A DNA stretch of 7,896 nucleotides from Pedobacter sp. (GCA_004295885.1 SEDG01000099.1:1-7896); one strand, 5' to 3'. Shown: positions 1 through 5,951, counted from the stretch's first letter. The notes: generated from the sequence alone by a model not told the origin. Translations and numbers: made by a program.

Positions 1-984
1 GAGAATACTAACCGAGAATACAATAGTTTATATGGTGGCAAATATCATGGTAAAATGGATTTGCTTGATGTTTTCTACAATCAGAATTTAGGAGAGAAAG
101 TAAACATCCTTTTAGGTTTGGACAATAGAGCAACTTCGGTGACTTATTTTAGTGCTGTTGCAACTACAGAACCATCTGCGAATTTATTCAGTACTTATGC
201 TTCGGTGTTTTTACATGATTTGAGTATTTTCAATTTAGAAATCGGAGGTCGTTATAATAAGCACAATAAATACGGCGAAAACTACACTTATGCGGTAACG
301 CCAAGCATCAACATTGTTAAAGAAGTAAAGTTATTCGGTACAATTGCTTCTGCTTTTAGAGCGCCAACGTTAGATATGTTGTTTGGTATGTATGGTGCTA
401 ACTTAAACTTAAAGCCAGAAAAAGCACTAAGCTATGAAGCTGGCGCAAGCTTTAATTTTTTAGCAGACAAAATTAATCTTCGTGTGGTTGGTTTCAAAAG
501 AGATATGGAAGATGCCATTATTTATGGAGCAACAGGATATATTAATCAAGATCAACAAAAAGATAAAGGCTTTGAAATTGAGCCAGGTGTTAAGTTTGGT
601 AAATTCTCATTGAACGGTTATTATGCCTATGTTGAAGGAAAACAAATTACTGGAACTAAGGTGTCGGATATTCTTTTGCGTAGACCAAAAAATACCTATG
701 GTGTTAATGCTGGTGTGCAAGCCACTGAAAACTTATACTTAAGTGCTAATTATAAATTTACTGGAGAAAGAGCTGATAGTGATTTTAGTACTTTTCCTTC
801 AGTGAATAAGGTGTTGGATTCTTATCAATTGTTTAATTTTTATGCTGAATATGCTTTGGCTAAAAAACGTGTTAAAATCTTCGCTGATTTGAAAAACTTA
901 ACTAACGAAAAATACACAGAGATTATAGGTTACCGAACAATGGGTTTCAATATGAATGCTGGTGTAAGTTTTAATTTTAAATAA
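1..984 (+). CDS. BtuB-like TonB-dependent outer-membrane receptor, C-terminal part (5' end outside window)
   Basis: The reading frame is open from base 1, so the 5' end lies outside the window; 327 residues are visible. The ATG at 55 is internal, not the start. The protein would be the outer half of a 22-strand beta-barrel that imports a large ligand with TonB energy. Seen: alternating beta-strand pattern throughout; AFRAPT followed by FGMYGANLNLKPEKALSYEAG, the loop/strand pair typical of vitamin B12 and siderophore receptors; LLRRPKNTYG; and a C-terminal DLKNLTNEKY then GYRTMGFN and a final strand ending in F-N-F-K. The LLRRP, YKFTGER.ADSDF and GYRTMG stretches resemble E. coli BtuB (LARRAK, YLGTRYDKDY, GYQTAG), so cobalamin is the favoured ligand, but the plug and TonB box are not visible and another ligand is possible. 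A terminator follows 19 bp after the stop. Sure of receptor class, moderately sure of ligand. Confidence 0.9.
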   Translation, partial: ENTNREYNSLYGGKYHGKMDLLDVFYNQNLGEKVNILLGLDNRATSVTYFSAVATTEPSANLFSTYASVFLHDLSIFNLEIGGRYNKHNKYGENYTYAVTPSINIVKEVKLFGTIASAFRAPTLDMLFGMYGANLNLKPEKALSYEAGASFNFLADKINLRVVGFKRDMEDAIIYGATGYINQDQQKDKGFEIEPGVKFGKFSLNGYYAYVEGKQITGTKVSDILLRRPKNTYGVNAGVQATENLYLSANYKFTGERADSDFSTFPSVNKVLDSYQLFNFYAEYALAKKRVKIFADLKNLTNEKYTEIIGYRTMGFNMNAGVSFNFK

Positions 985-1003
985 TATTCATCCCTAATAA
1001 AGT

Positions 1004-1037
1004 AAAAGCCTTCTCGATTTATTGGGGAGGCTTTTTT
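1004..1037 (+). terminator. Intrinsic terminator of the BtuB-like receptor gene
   Basis: A 12-bp stem pairs 1004-1015 (AAAAGCCTTCTC) with 1024-1035 (GGGGAGGCTTTT), including two G-U pairs, around an 8-nt loop, and runs into six T (1032-1037). It lies 19 bp after the receptor stop and isolates that gene from what follows. Confidence 0.9.
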
Positions 1038-1108
1038 GGTTTAATAGATGTATGCTGTTTATACCGGAAAATTTATTACTGACAAGGCACTGTTTTTACA
1101 ACATACAT

Positions 1109-1166
1109 TAAATATCAGCGACTTTCCTGCTGTTTATAAAACATATTGGTTTGCGTTTATATGCGA
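1109..1166 (+). repeat. Repeat A, left copy, upstream of the GxxExxY gene
   Basis: This 58-bp segment aligns without gaps to 1813-1870 on the other side of the GxxExxY gene, 44 of 58 bases identical by hand alignment. It is built from CTGCG-like words (ATCAGCG, TTCCTGC, TTTGCG, TATGCG). The copies are in direct orientation. Such CTGCG-rich DNA is commonly seen beside GxxExxY genes in Bacteroidota. Confidence 0.75.
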
Positions 1167-1170
1167 AAAC

Positions 1171-1214
1171 TTATCGCAGATCTTTGCAGATTTAGTTCGC
1201 AGAAAAGGCGCAGA
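1171..1214. repeat. Cluster of four CGCAGA-like words
   Basis: CGCAGA at 1175-1180, TGCAGA at 1185-1190, CGCAGA at 1198-1203 and CGCAGA at 1209-1214 lie at intervals of 10, 13 and 11 bp. They are the reverse complement of the TCTGCG words of repeat A just to the left, so the block is an inverted counterpart of it. The right-hand repeat region has no equivalent block. The 985-1401 stretch between genes otherwise holds only the terminator, the repeats and a weak candidate promoter. Confidence 0.6.
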
Positions 1215-1265
1215 CTTTAAATCATGCTTTTGTAAGCGATTTCTGACAGTATTAGTTCATTGTTA

Positions 1266-1279
1266 ATCAGTGAAATCTA
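1266..1279 (+). repeat. Repeat B, left copy (ATCAGTGAAAWCTA)
   Basis: ATCAGTGAAATCTA matches 1920-1933 (ATCAGTGAAAACTA) at 13 of 14 positions in direct orientation. It marks the inner end of the left repeat tract, about 120 bp before the GxxExxY start. Confidence 0.55.
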
Positions 1280-1353
1280 TCGCAAGTGTTAGTGGATTTG
1301 AATCTCGAAGATTAATTCAAAATGTAAGGATTGAATTAAATGATTTTCATATC

Positions 1354-1381
1354 TTGTATTTATCAATCCCTATTATATTTT
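1354..1381 (+). promoter_or_regulatory. Candidate promoter of the GxxExxY gene
   Basis: TTG at 1354-1356 and TATATTTT at 1374-1381 are 17 bp apart and approximate the Bacteroidota -33 (TTG) and -7 (TAnnTTTG) elements, the latter with its last base changed. The -7 element lies 20 bp before the ATG at 1402. The sequence is AT-rich, so chance matches are likely. Confidence 0.3.
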
Positions 1382-1401
1382 TCGAAATAAAAAGATGTAA
1401 T

Positions 1402-1779
1402 ATGATAGAAAATGAGATTTCTTATGTAATTAGAGGATGCATATTTAAAGTTCATAACAGTGTTGGACCGGGACTGTTAGAATCTGCTTACGAACTAGCT
1501 TTGTGTTATGAGCTAGAAAAATCTGGTCTAACCGTTGAATGTCAATTAAGTTTGCCTTTTATTTATGAAGGTGTAAAATTGGATTTAGGTTACAGAGTAG
1601 ATTTGATGATATCAAATAGAGTTATTGTTGAAGTTAAATCAGTTGAAAACTTAAAGGATATACATTTTAAACAACTTTTGACTTATTTAAAATTATCAGA
1701 TAAGAAGTTAGGTATACTAGTTAATTTCAATACTTCCGACATTTCAACATCTATAAAAAGAGTGGTAAATAATTTATAA
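1402..1779 (+). CDS. GxxExxY protein, PD-(D/E)xK nuclease-like fold
   Basis: This 125-residue protein has the usual length of the GxxExxY family. The name motif is GLLESAY at residues 24-30, within VGPGLLESAYELAL. A PD-(D/E)xK-like core follows: Asp67 in YRVDLMI, then Glu77-Val-Lys79 in VIVEVKSV, then the helix QLLTYL (91-96), GILVNFN (104-110) and the family's usual ending IKRVVNNL. The frame is open further upstream to a GTG at 1270, but ATG 1402 is preferred because family members begin just before this ENEISYVIRG region and the GTG falls inside repeat B. No Shine-Dalgarno sequence is seen. The biochemical function of the family is not established; nuclease activity is an inference from fold. 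The gene stands alone, bracketed by direct CTGCG-rich repeats, and looks like an accessory insertion between the receptor and the minus-strand hydrolase. Confidence 0.9.
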   Translation: MIENEISYVIRGCIFKVHNSVGPGLLESAYELALCYELEKSGLTVECQLSLPFIYEGVKLDLGYRVDLMISNRVIVEVKSVENLKDIHFKQLLTYLKLSDKKLGILVNFNTSDISTSIKRVVNNL

Positions 1780-1812
1780 GTGTTATTGTCCACCTTTTTT
1801 GGCAAAATAATC

Positions 1813-1870
1813 TAAATATCTGCGGCTTTTCTGCGGTTTATAAGATTAGTCGGTCTGCATTTATCAGCGA
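1813..1870 (+). repeat. Repeat A', right copy, downstream of the GxxExxY gene
   Basis: Direct-orientation partner of 1109-1166. It shares TAAATATC, CTGC, GTTTATAA and ATTTAT-type words in register, and contains ATCTGCGG, TTCTGCGG, GTCTGCA and ATCAGCGA. It starts 34 bp after the GxxExxY stop. The copies have diverged at 14 of 58 positions. Confidence 0.75.
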
Positions 1871-1919
1871 CTCACCGTGGGATCTTCGGTTTAAGAAATC
1901 ATAAAAGAACTCGGTATTC

Positions 1920-1933
1920 ATCAGTGAAAACTA
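1920..1933 (+). repeat. Repeat B', right copy
   Basis: ATCAGTGAAAACTA, direct partner of 1266-1279 with one difference. The distance from repeat A' is 49 bp here, against 99 bp on the left, because the CGCAGA block is absent on this side. Confidence 0.55.
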
Positions 1934-1986
1934 AGATAGATTTAACATCTACTTACTAACTTGAATAATTAAGATTTATTAGAGTA

Positions 1987-3237
1987 TCATTTCCCATAAT
2001 CCATTTTAAACTTACTCAAATCCGGTAGTTGTTTTTTACTCCTATTTAACTCAAACTCGTAAATCGTTCTACCTAAGTTTTTCATAAAAGGATAACAAAC
2101 AGTTTCATATTCATATTTACTATCATTATAAATTCCATCCTCATTACTTTGTACAACTGCAGTTAGAAAATATTCAACTTTGTTTTTAAAGTCAACAAAG
2201 TAAGAGTTGTCTATAATGAAACCATAACTATCACCGTATTTGTTAAAAATTCTAATGTTTGGGTCTATAACTGCATCTTTTTCTCTTCCATAAAAAAGCA
2301 TCTTCGCATATGTAGGCCAAAACTCTTTCGGATCATACTTAGGAAAGTCGCTTTCTGTTGGCAGTTTACTCATATACGTATAGATGAGTTTATAATCATC
2401 AGCTGTTAAGTTGAATCTTTCCTTGGCTGGAAAAGCCTCTGGCATCATTAGTCGTTTCATCAACAACTGTTGGTCGGCAATCGTAAAAACATTTTTATTG
2501 GCAAAACTGTAAGGCTCATTAACTAATTTATCATTGTTATCCATATAACCTTTACCCACAATTAAATTGGTTAGCGCTAGTGGATAATCTTTACCGTCAT
2601 ATTCTTCTGCCTGATGATACACTAATTTATCACCGTCATAAAAATCAATCGGATTAGTATGTCTAGCAGATTCCCCACCATCGCCTATGGCTAAACGATT
2701 TAAAACTCTGCTTTCCCTCATTCCATATTGTTGTAATTTTCCGTTAATTCCTGCTCTGCCTATAAATTCAAATAATCTATTAAAAGCATCATTATCGCTG
2801 GTAAGCAATACTTTTTTAATATAATGAGCTAATGAAGGTTTTCCATTTGCAGCGCTTTCGTCTTTTAAAACTTTTGTCTGACCTTTAAAACTGCTATCTG
2901 TAGTTATGATTGAGTTAGCCGTTAATCCTGTAATCTTCAATTCATTTATTTTTTCTAGGGCGAAGATTACTCCAGCAAGTTTAACCGTGCTGGCCGGATA
3001 GAAATATCGCTTTGCGTTAAGGTTATAGCTAAAGTTTTTAAACCTTGGTTTATTGTTTTTGTCTCTGTTAACCTGTGTGTACATAATTTGTACCTCGTTA
3101 TTGTTTGGGTGCTTTAAAATACCTGAAAACAATTCAGGTTTACTTTCCATTAAAGTTTTTAAAAATGTGGTATCTGTTTTTTGTGCCATCGCATGGATGT
3201 TGATGAAGATGAATAGACAAAGGGACAATTTTCTCAT
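1987..3237 (-). CDS. Secreted class A beta-lactamase-like serine hydrolase
   Basis: The 416-residue protein starts with a signal peptide (MRKLSLCLFIFINIHAMAQ), so it acts in the periplasm or outside the cell. It has the three motifs of penicillin-interacting serine enzymes in order: Ser83-Thr-Val-Lys86 in YPASTVKLAG (nucleophile and general base), Ser147-Asp148-Asn149, and Lys333-Tyr-Gly335 in place of KTG. It is longer than true class A beta-lactamases (about 290), with extra sequence around 200-320. In the omega-loop region, LN at 179-180 and GD at 185-186 can be aligned, but the position of the deacylating Glu166 is Ser176, with Glu175 beside it. That argues against an efficient beta-lactamase and for a peptidase- or esterase-like enzyme; the substrate is unknown. 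The gene is monocistronic and divergent from the DUF6580 gene. Confidence 0.85.
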   Translation of the reverse strand: MRKLSLCLFIFINIHAMAQKTDTTFLKTLMESKPELFSGILKHPNNNEVQIMYTQVNRDKNNKPRFKNFSYNLNAKRYFYPASTVKLAGVIFALEKINELKITGLTANSIITTDSSFKGQTKVLKDESAANGKPSLAHYIKKVLLTSDNDAFNRLFEFIGRAGINGKLQQYGMRESRVLNRLAIGDGGESARHTNPIDFYDGDKLVYHQAEEYDGKDYPLALTNLIVGKGYMDNNDKLVNEPYSFANKNVFTIADQQLLMKRLMMPEAFPAKERFNLTADDYKLIYTYMSKLPTESDFPKYDPKEFWPTYAKMLFYGREKDAVIDPNIRIFNKYGDSYGFIIDNSYFVDFKNKVEYFLTAVVQSNEDGIYNDSKYEYETVCYPFMKNLGRTIYEFELNRSKKQLPDLSKFKMDYGK

Positions 3238-3297
3238 AATTCTAGAAGCTATGGATTAAAGGTAATATCTATATTTTTTATTCAGCATTAAAAAAGC

Positions 3298-3305
3298 TAA
3301 TTTTG
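3298..3305 (+). promoter_or_regulatory. Candidate -7 element for the DUF6580 gene
   Basis: TAATTTTG is an exact match to TAnnTTTG and lies 19 bp before the ATG at 3325. The leader that would result is A-rich. No good -33 TTTG is seen, only a run of T at 3274-3279. The 87-bp spacer must also hold the promoter of the divergent hydrolase; TACCTTTA on the minus strand (3257-3264) is a one-mismatch candidate for it. Confidence 0.45.
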
Positions 3306-3324
3306 TGACACTAAAAAAAAAGAA

Positions 3325-3912
3325 ATGAAAAGTATTTTTACCCCTAGAACACTGGTTTTATTATTATTTATGCTTGTTATTATTGGCATAAGGGTTATTG
3401 CTCCGCTTTCTCCTGATTTTAAAATATTTGCTAATCTTTCTGCAATTGGTGCTTTAGCCATATTTGGAGGTGCCTATTTCAAGAATAATTTAAATTCATT
3501 TTTATTACCAATCGCGGTTTTGTTATTGAGTGATTTAGGACTTTTCTTAATCATGGGGAAAGATTACGGTTTTTATGACGGTTGGTACTACACCTACATT
3601 GCATTTGTTTTAATGGTAGCGGTAGGAAAGTTAATGCTTAAAAAAGTAAACATTCAAAATGTTTTAGGTGCAAGCTTTGTCGCAGTCTTTATTCATTGGG
3701 TTGTTTCAGATTTTGGCTATTGGCTTGTCCAAACCATTCATCCGCAAACATTGGCAGGTTTTTGGGCCTGTTTGGTTGATGCCATTCCATTTGAATTGAA
3801 TTTTTTATATGGAACTTTGGTGTATTCGGCAGTCATGTTTGGGGCGTTTGAGATGTTAAGAGCGAAATATCCCACTTTAAGTGCAAACAGAAATACTGCC
3901 ATACAATCGTAG
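3325..3912 (+). CDS. DUF6580-type membrane protein, putative ECF transporter S component-like
   Basis: A 195-residue integral membrane protein with about six hydrophobic segments (near 9-26, 36-52, 58-77, 88-105, 113-135 and 156-178). The stretch FANLSAIGALAIFGGAYF (35-52) is the hallmark of DUF6580 putative transport proteins, whose pattern (small-residue-rich, PFELNFLYGTLVYSAVMFG near the end) resembles substrate-binding S components of energy-coupling-factor vitamin transporters. Substrate is not shown by the sequence; the BtuB-like receptor 2.3 kb upstream makes cobalamin or a precursor a reasonable guess. The start is ATG 3325, preceded by an A-rich leader and a TAnnTTTG element. A strong hairpin terminator begins 14 bp after the stop. 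Sure that it is a membrane protein of this type, unsure of transport function. Confidence 0.8.
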   Translation: MKSIFTPRTLVLLLFMLVIIGIRVIAPLSPDFKIFANLSAIGALAIFGGAYFKNNLNSFLLPIAVLLLSDLGLFLIMGKDYGFYDGWYYTYIAFVLMVAVGKLMLKKVNIQNVLGASFVAVFIHWVVSDFGYWLVQTIHPQTLAGFWACLVDAIPFELNFLYGTLVYSAVMFGAFEMLRAKYPTLSANRNTAIQS

Positions 3913-3925
3913 AGCGGTAATAATA

Positions 3926-3976
3926 TTTAAACAAAAAACCCTTTCGTGCACTGTTCGGAAGGGTTTTTTGTTTAAA
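3926..3976. terminator. 21-bp stem-loop terminator, symmetric, directly before the sirtuin start
   Basis: Arms 3926-3946 and 3956-3976 pair over 21 bp with a single G-U, around the 9-nt loop TGCACTGTT. The right arm carries GGGTTTTTT and the left AAAAAACCC, so it could work in both directions. It ends the DUF6580 transcript, but its foot is only 8 nt from the sirtuin ATG (3985). Confidence 0.9.
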
Positions 3977-3984
3977 TTAGTTTT

Positions 3985-4677
3985 ATGAAAAAACGACTAG
4001 TAATTTTAACTGGAGCAGGTATTAGCGCAGAAAGTGGCTTAAAAACCTTCAGGGATGCGGATGGACTTTGGGAAGGCTATAATGTAATGGATGTGGCTAC
4101 TCCAGAAGCTTGGGACAGCAACCCAACCTTGGTACAGCAGTTTTATAATGAACGGAGGAAACAAGTTTTAAATGCTAAACCTAATGAGGCTCATTTGATG
4201 TTGGCAAAGCTGGAAGAACATTTCGATGTACAGATCATTACACAAAATATTGATGACCTACATGAACGTGCAGGGTCTACAAATATTACACATTTACACG
4301 GCATAATTACGTTTGCCCAATCAGATAAAAATGCTTCGCTGTTATATCCCATCAAGGGTGATGAAATTAAAATGGGAGAGTTGTGTGAGCTTGGTTCGCA
4401 ACTGAGGCCTCATGTTGTCTGGTTTGGAGAGGCAGTGCCGATGATTGAAATTGCAGCCACAATTTGCGAAGAAGCAGAATTATTTATGCTAGTTGGTACT
4501 TCACTAGCTGTTTATCCAGCCGCTGGGCTTATAGATTTTGTACCTAGGGAAGTTTCAAAATACATAGTCGACTTAAAAATTCCTTCAGTAAATCAGTACC
4601 AAAATGTAATTAGGATAGAGAAATCCGCAACAGCAGGGTTAAGAGAAGTTGCGGAAATATTAATCAAAAATGCCTAA
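3985..4677 (+). CDS. SIR2-family NAD-dependent protein deacylase, zinc-less variant
   Basis: This 230-residue sirtuin would remove acyl groups from lysine side chains using NAD+, in the cytoplasm. NAD-binding GAGISAESGLKTFR is at residues 10-23, TQNIDDLHE at 86-94, catalytic His105 in HLHG, VVWFGE at 144-149, and GTSLAVYPAAGL at 171-182. Tyr54 and Arg57 in FYNERR match the YxxR pair that Sirt5 and CobB use to bind succinyl- or malonyl-lysine, so desuccinylase/demalonylase activity is inferred. The zinc module is odd: between the catalytic His and WFGE there is only one cysteine (Cys134) instead of four, so no structural zinc is expected; similar zinc-less forms are familiar in Bacteroidota. 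ATG 3985 is the only usable start, since the next Met (35) lies beyond the NAD motif. It overlaps the next gene by 8 nt. Confidence 0.92.
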   Translation: MKKRLVILTGAGISAESGLKTFRDADGLWEGYNVMDVATPEAWDSNPTLVQQFYNERRKQVLNAKPNEAHLMLAKLEEHFDVQIITQNIDDLHERAGSTNITHLHGIITFAQSDKNASLLYPIKGDEIKMGELCELGSQLRPHVVWFGEAVPMIEIAATICEEAELFMLVGTSLAVYPAAGLIDFVPREVSKYIVDLKIPSVNQYQNVIRIEKSATAGLREVAEILIKNA

Positions 4678-5365
4678 ACAACCAGCAGTTTTTAATTGGA
4701 GTGGAGGCAAGGATAGTACTTTAGCTCTACATTATGTTTTGCAAAATGACGATTTTAATGTTCGCTACCTGCTAACCACAGTTAATGATGGGTTTAATAG
4801 AATTGCTATGCATGGTGTGAGGGAAGCGTTGTTGCAAGAACAGGTGAGCAGCTTAAACATTCCATTGATTCAAATACGACTGCCAGAAATGCCTGATATG
4901 GAAATTTACGAAAGAGAAATAGGCAGCGCGTTAAAGAGGTTAAAATCTGAAGGAGTTAATCATTCTATTTTCGGAGATATATTTTTAGAAGATTTAAAAA
5001 ATTATAGAGAAAATCAATTGAATAAAAATGGGATAAAAACTGTCTTTCCCTTATGGAAAAGAGATAGCCTCGAATTGGTTAAAGAATTTATCTCCTTAGG
5101 TTATTTAACGATTGTAGTATGTGCACAAGATGGATTACAAGATTTTTGTGGAAGAATAATTGATCAGTCTTTCTTGGATGATTTGCCTGAAGGTATTGAC
5201 CCTGCAGGAGAAAATGGCGAGTTCCATACCTTCGTTTTTGATGGGCCAATATTTAATAAATCAATTCAATTTTCTATAGGGGAGAAGGTGCATAAAACTT
5301 TTCCAAGTCCGAATAAAGATGACAAGCCAAGTGGTTATTGGTACATTGATTTAGTACCTTATTAA
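4670..5365 (+). CDS. Dph6-related PP-loop ATP pyrophosphatase (diphthine-ammonia ligase family)
   Basis: A 231-residue PP-loop enzyme. The ATP-pyrophosphate loop SGGKDS is at residues 11-16, HGVREALLQEQ near 48, FGDIFLEDLKNYRE about 103-116, PLW before KRDS, and the family signature DPAGENGEFHTFVFDGP about 177-193 (the usual DPCGENGEFHT with Cys replaced by Ala). In eukaryotes and archaea relatives amidate diphthine on elongation factor 2. Bacteria lack diphthamide, so this protein must act on something else, probably adenylating a carboxylate for amidation. Bacteroidota homologues often sit near cobalamin uptake genes, which fits the receptor and S-component-like protein upstream; this is recalled context, not shown here. 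Its ATG lies inside the end of the sirtuin gene, so translation is probably coupled. No convincing terminator follows, only a T tract at 5393-5399. Confidence 0.88.
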   Translation: MPKQPAVFNWSGGKDSTLALHYVLQNDDFNVRYLLTTVNDGFNRIAMHGVREALLQEQVSSLNIPLIQIRLPEMPDMEIYEREIGSALKRLKSEGVNHSIFGDIFLEDLKNYRENQLNKNGIKTVFPLWKRDSLELVKEFISLGYLTIVVCAQDGLQDFCGRIIDQSFLDDLPEGIDPAGENGEFHTFVFDGPIFNKSIQFSIGEKVHKTFPSPNKDDKPSGYWYIDLVPY

Positions 5366-5431
5366 ATGATTTCGAATCTTTTTCGTTAAAACTTTTTTTG
5401 ATAATAAAACCTTGATTCTTATCCAAACCTC

Positions 5432-5468
5432 TATAATATTTGGCGGATTTGCACTTCCAAATATTATA
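5432..5468. repeat. Perfect 12-bp inverted repeat (hairpin) in convergent spacer
   Basis: TATAATATTTGG at 5432-5443 is exactly complementary to 5457-5468, with a 13-nt loop (CGGATTTGCACTT). No T tract follows on either side, so it is not a standard terminator. It lies in the 5366-5640 spacer between the 3' ends of the pyrophosphatase gene and the small minus-strand gene; that spacer also holds the palindrome at 5500-5521 and is otherwise featureless AT-rich DNA. Confidence 0.7.
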
Positions 5469-5499
5469 TGGTTATATATTTTATATGTTTAATTTTCAA

Positions 5500-5521
5500 T
5501 TAGTTATATTAATATAACTAA
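5500..5521. repeat. Perfect 22-bp palindrome
   Basis: The half-site TTAGTTATATT (5500-5510) is followed directly by its exact reverse complement (5511-5521). A/T content is 20 of 22, which makes chance more likely than for mixed sequence, but a gap-free 22-bp palindrome is still unusual. It could be a protein-binding site; with no loop it is not a terminator. Confidence 0.65.
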
Positions 5522-5640
5522 ACTTATACTTATTTTAAACGAAGTAATTCTAACCTCTCGGTTACTGAAAATCAAAATAAAATTCTGTTCAGTATTTAAA
5601 TATACTATTTTACAGTTAGTTATGAATTTTATATGAATAG

Positions 5641-5889
5641 TTACTGTTGCCTTTGGTAGGCTGCCGAAAAATCGCTCCTCATTGTCTTAAATCTTTCGAC
5701 AACGGTTGCTATAAACTCTTCATCTAGCATTTGAAATATCTCATTAGCTCCTCCTCCTGTAAGTTCCAATTCTGATATTTTATAATTTTGCTCAAGTGGT
5801 CCTTGTTCAAATTTTACAATGTATTTTTGGTTCATATTAAACAAGGTAATCTTGCAAGCTGGATGTGGTAACTCTGCTATTGTTCTCAT
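5641..5889 (-). CDS. Small conserved-looking hypothetical protein, 82 aa
   Basis: I do not recognise a named family, though the sequence resembles small hypothetical proteins of Sphingobacteriaceae. From ATG 5889 it reads MRTIAELPHPACKITLFNMN and has three likely beta-strands (CKITLFNMN 12-20, KYIVKFEQG 22-30, YKISELELTG 36-45), a GGG turn (45-47), and a C-terminal helix rich in charge (residues 52-80, DEEFIATVVERFKTMRSDFSAAY). No signal peptide or membrane segment; probably cytoplasmic. The frame is open upstream to 5934, but that extension would run through the TAGCTTTG promoter element at 5907-5914, so the shorter start is chosen. Divergent from the PLDc_N gene and convergent with the pyrophosphatase. 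The amphipathic, well-formed composition argues for a real gene. Confidence 0.7.
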   Translation of the reverse strand: MRTIAELPHPACKITLFNMNQKYIVKFEQGPLEQNYKISELELTGGGANEIFQMLDEEFIATVVERFKTMRSDFSAAYQRQQ

Positions 5890-5903
5890 AATTTTTCGTT
5901 GAA

Positions 5904-5926
5904 TTTCAAAGCTAAGTAATTTGAAA
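5904..5926 (-). promoter_or_regulatory. -7 promoter element with overlapping inverted repeat for the 82-aa gene
   Basis: On the minus strand 5914-5907 reads TAGCTTTG, an exact TAnnTTTG match 17 bp before the ATG at 5889. An inverted repeat TTTCAAA (5904-5910) / TTTGAAA (5920-5926), spacer 9 bp, covers this element and could be an operator. A possible -33 TTG lies 24 bp further upstream, a little far. Confidence 0.45.
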
Positions 5927-5951
5927 ATAGCCACCGCACAATGTTGAATAG

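Noticed and set aside
1048..1266. 72-codon open frame after the receptor terminator
   Set aside because: It consists mostly of repeat A and the CGCAGA block, has no recognisable domain or promoter, and its composition follows the repeats.
1270..1401. N-terminal extension of the GxxExxY gene from a GTG start
   Set aside because: The extension falls in repeat B, has no family resemblance and would exceed the usual length; ATG 1402 fits.
3053..3259. Plus-strand open frame opposite the hydrolase start
   Set aside because: Antisense shadow of the signal peptide and N-terminal region of the hydrolase.
3978..3985. TAGTTTTA as a -7 element for the sirtuin gene
   Set aside because: It overlaps the ATG, so transcription would start inside the coding sequence.
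5373..5399. Terminator after the pyrophosphatase gene (CGAA/TTCG stem then seven T)
   Set aside because: The stem is only 4 bp and the T tract is 7 nt away from it; too weak to annotate.
5500..5521. XerCD dif-like or attachment site
   Set aside because: Symmetric and AT-rich, but the halves do not match the XerC/XerD arm consensus, and there is no integrase nearby.
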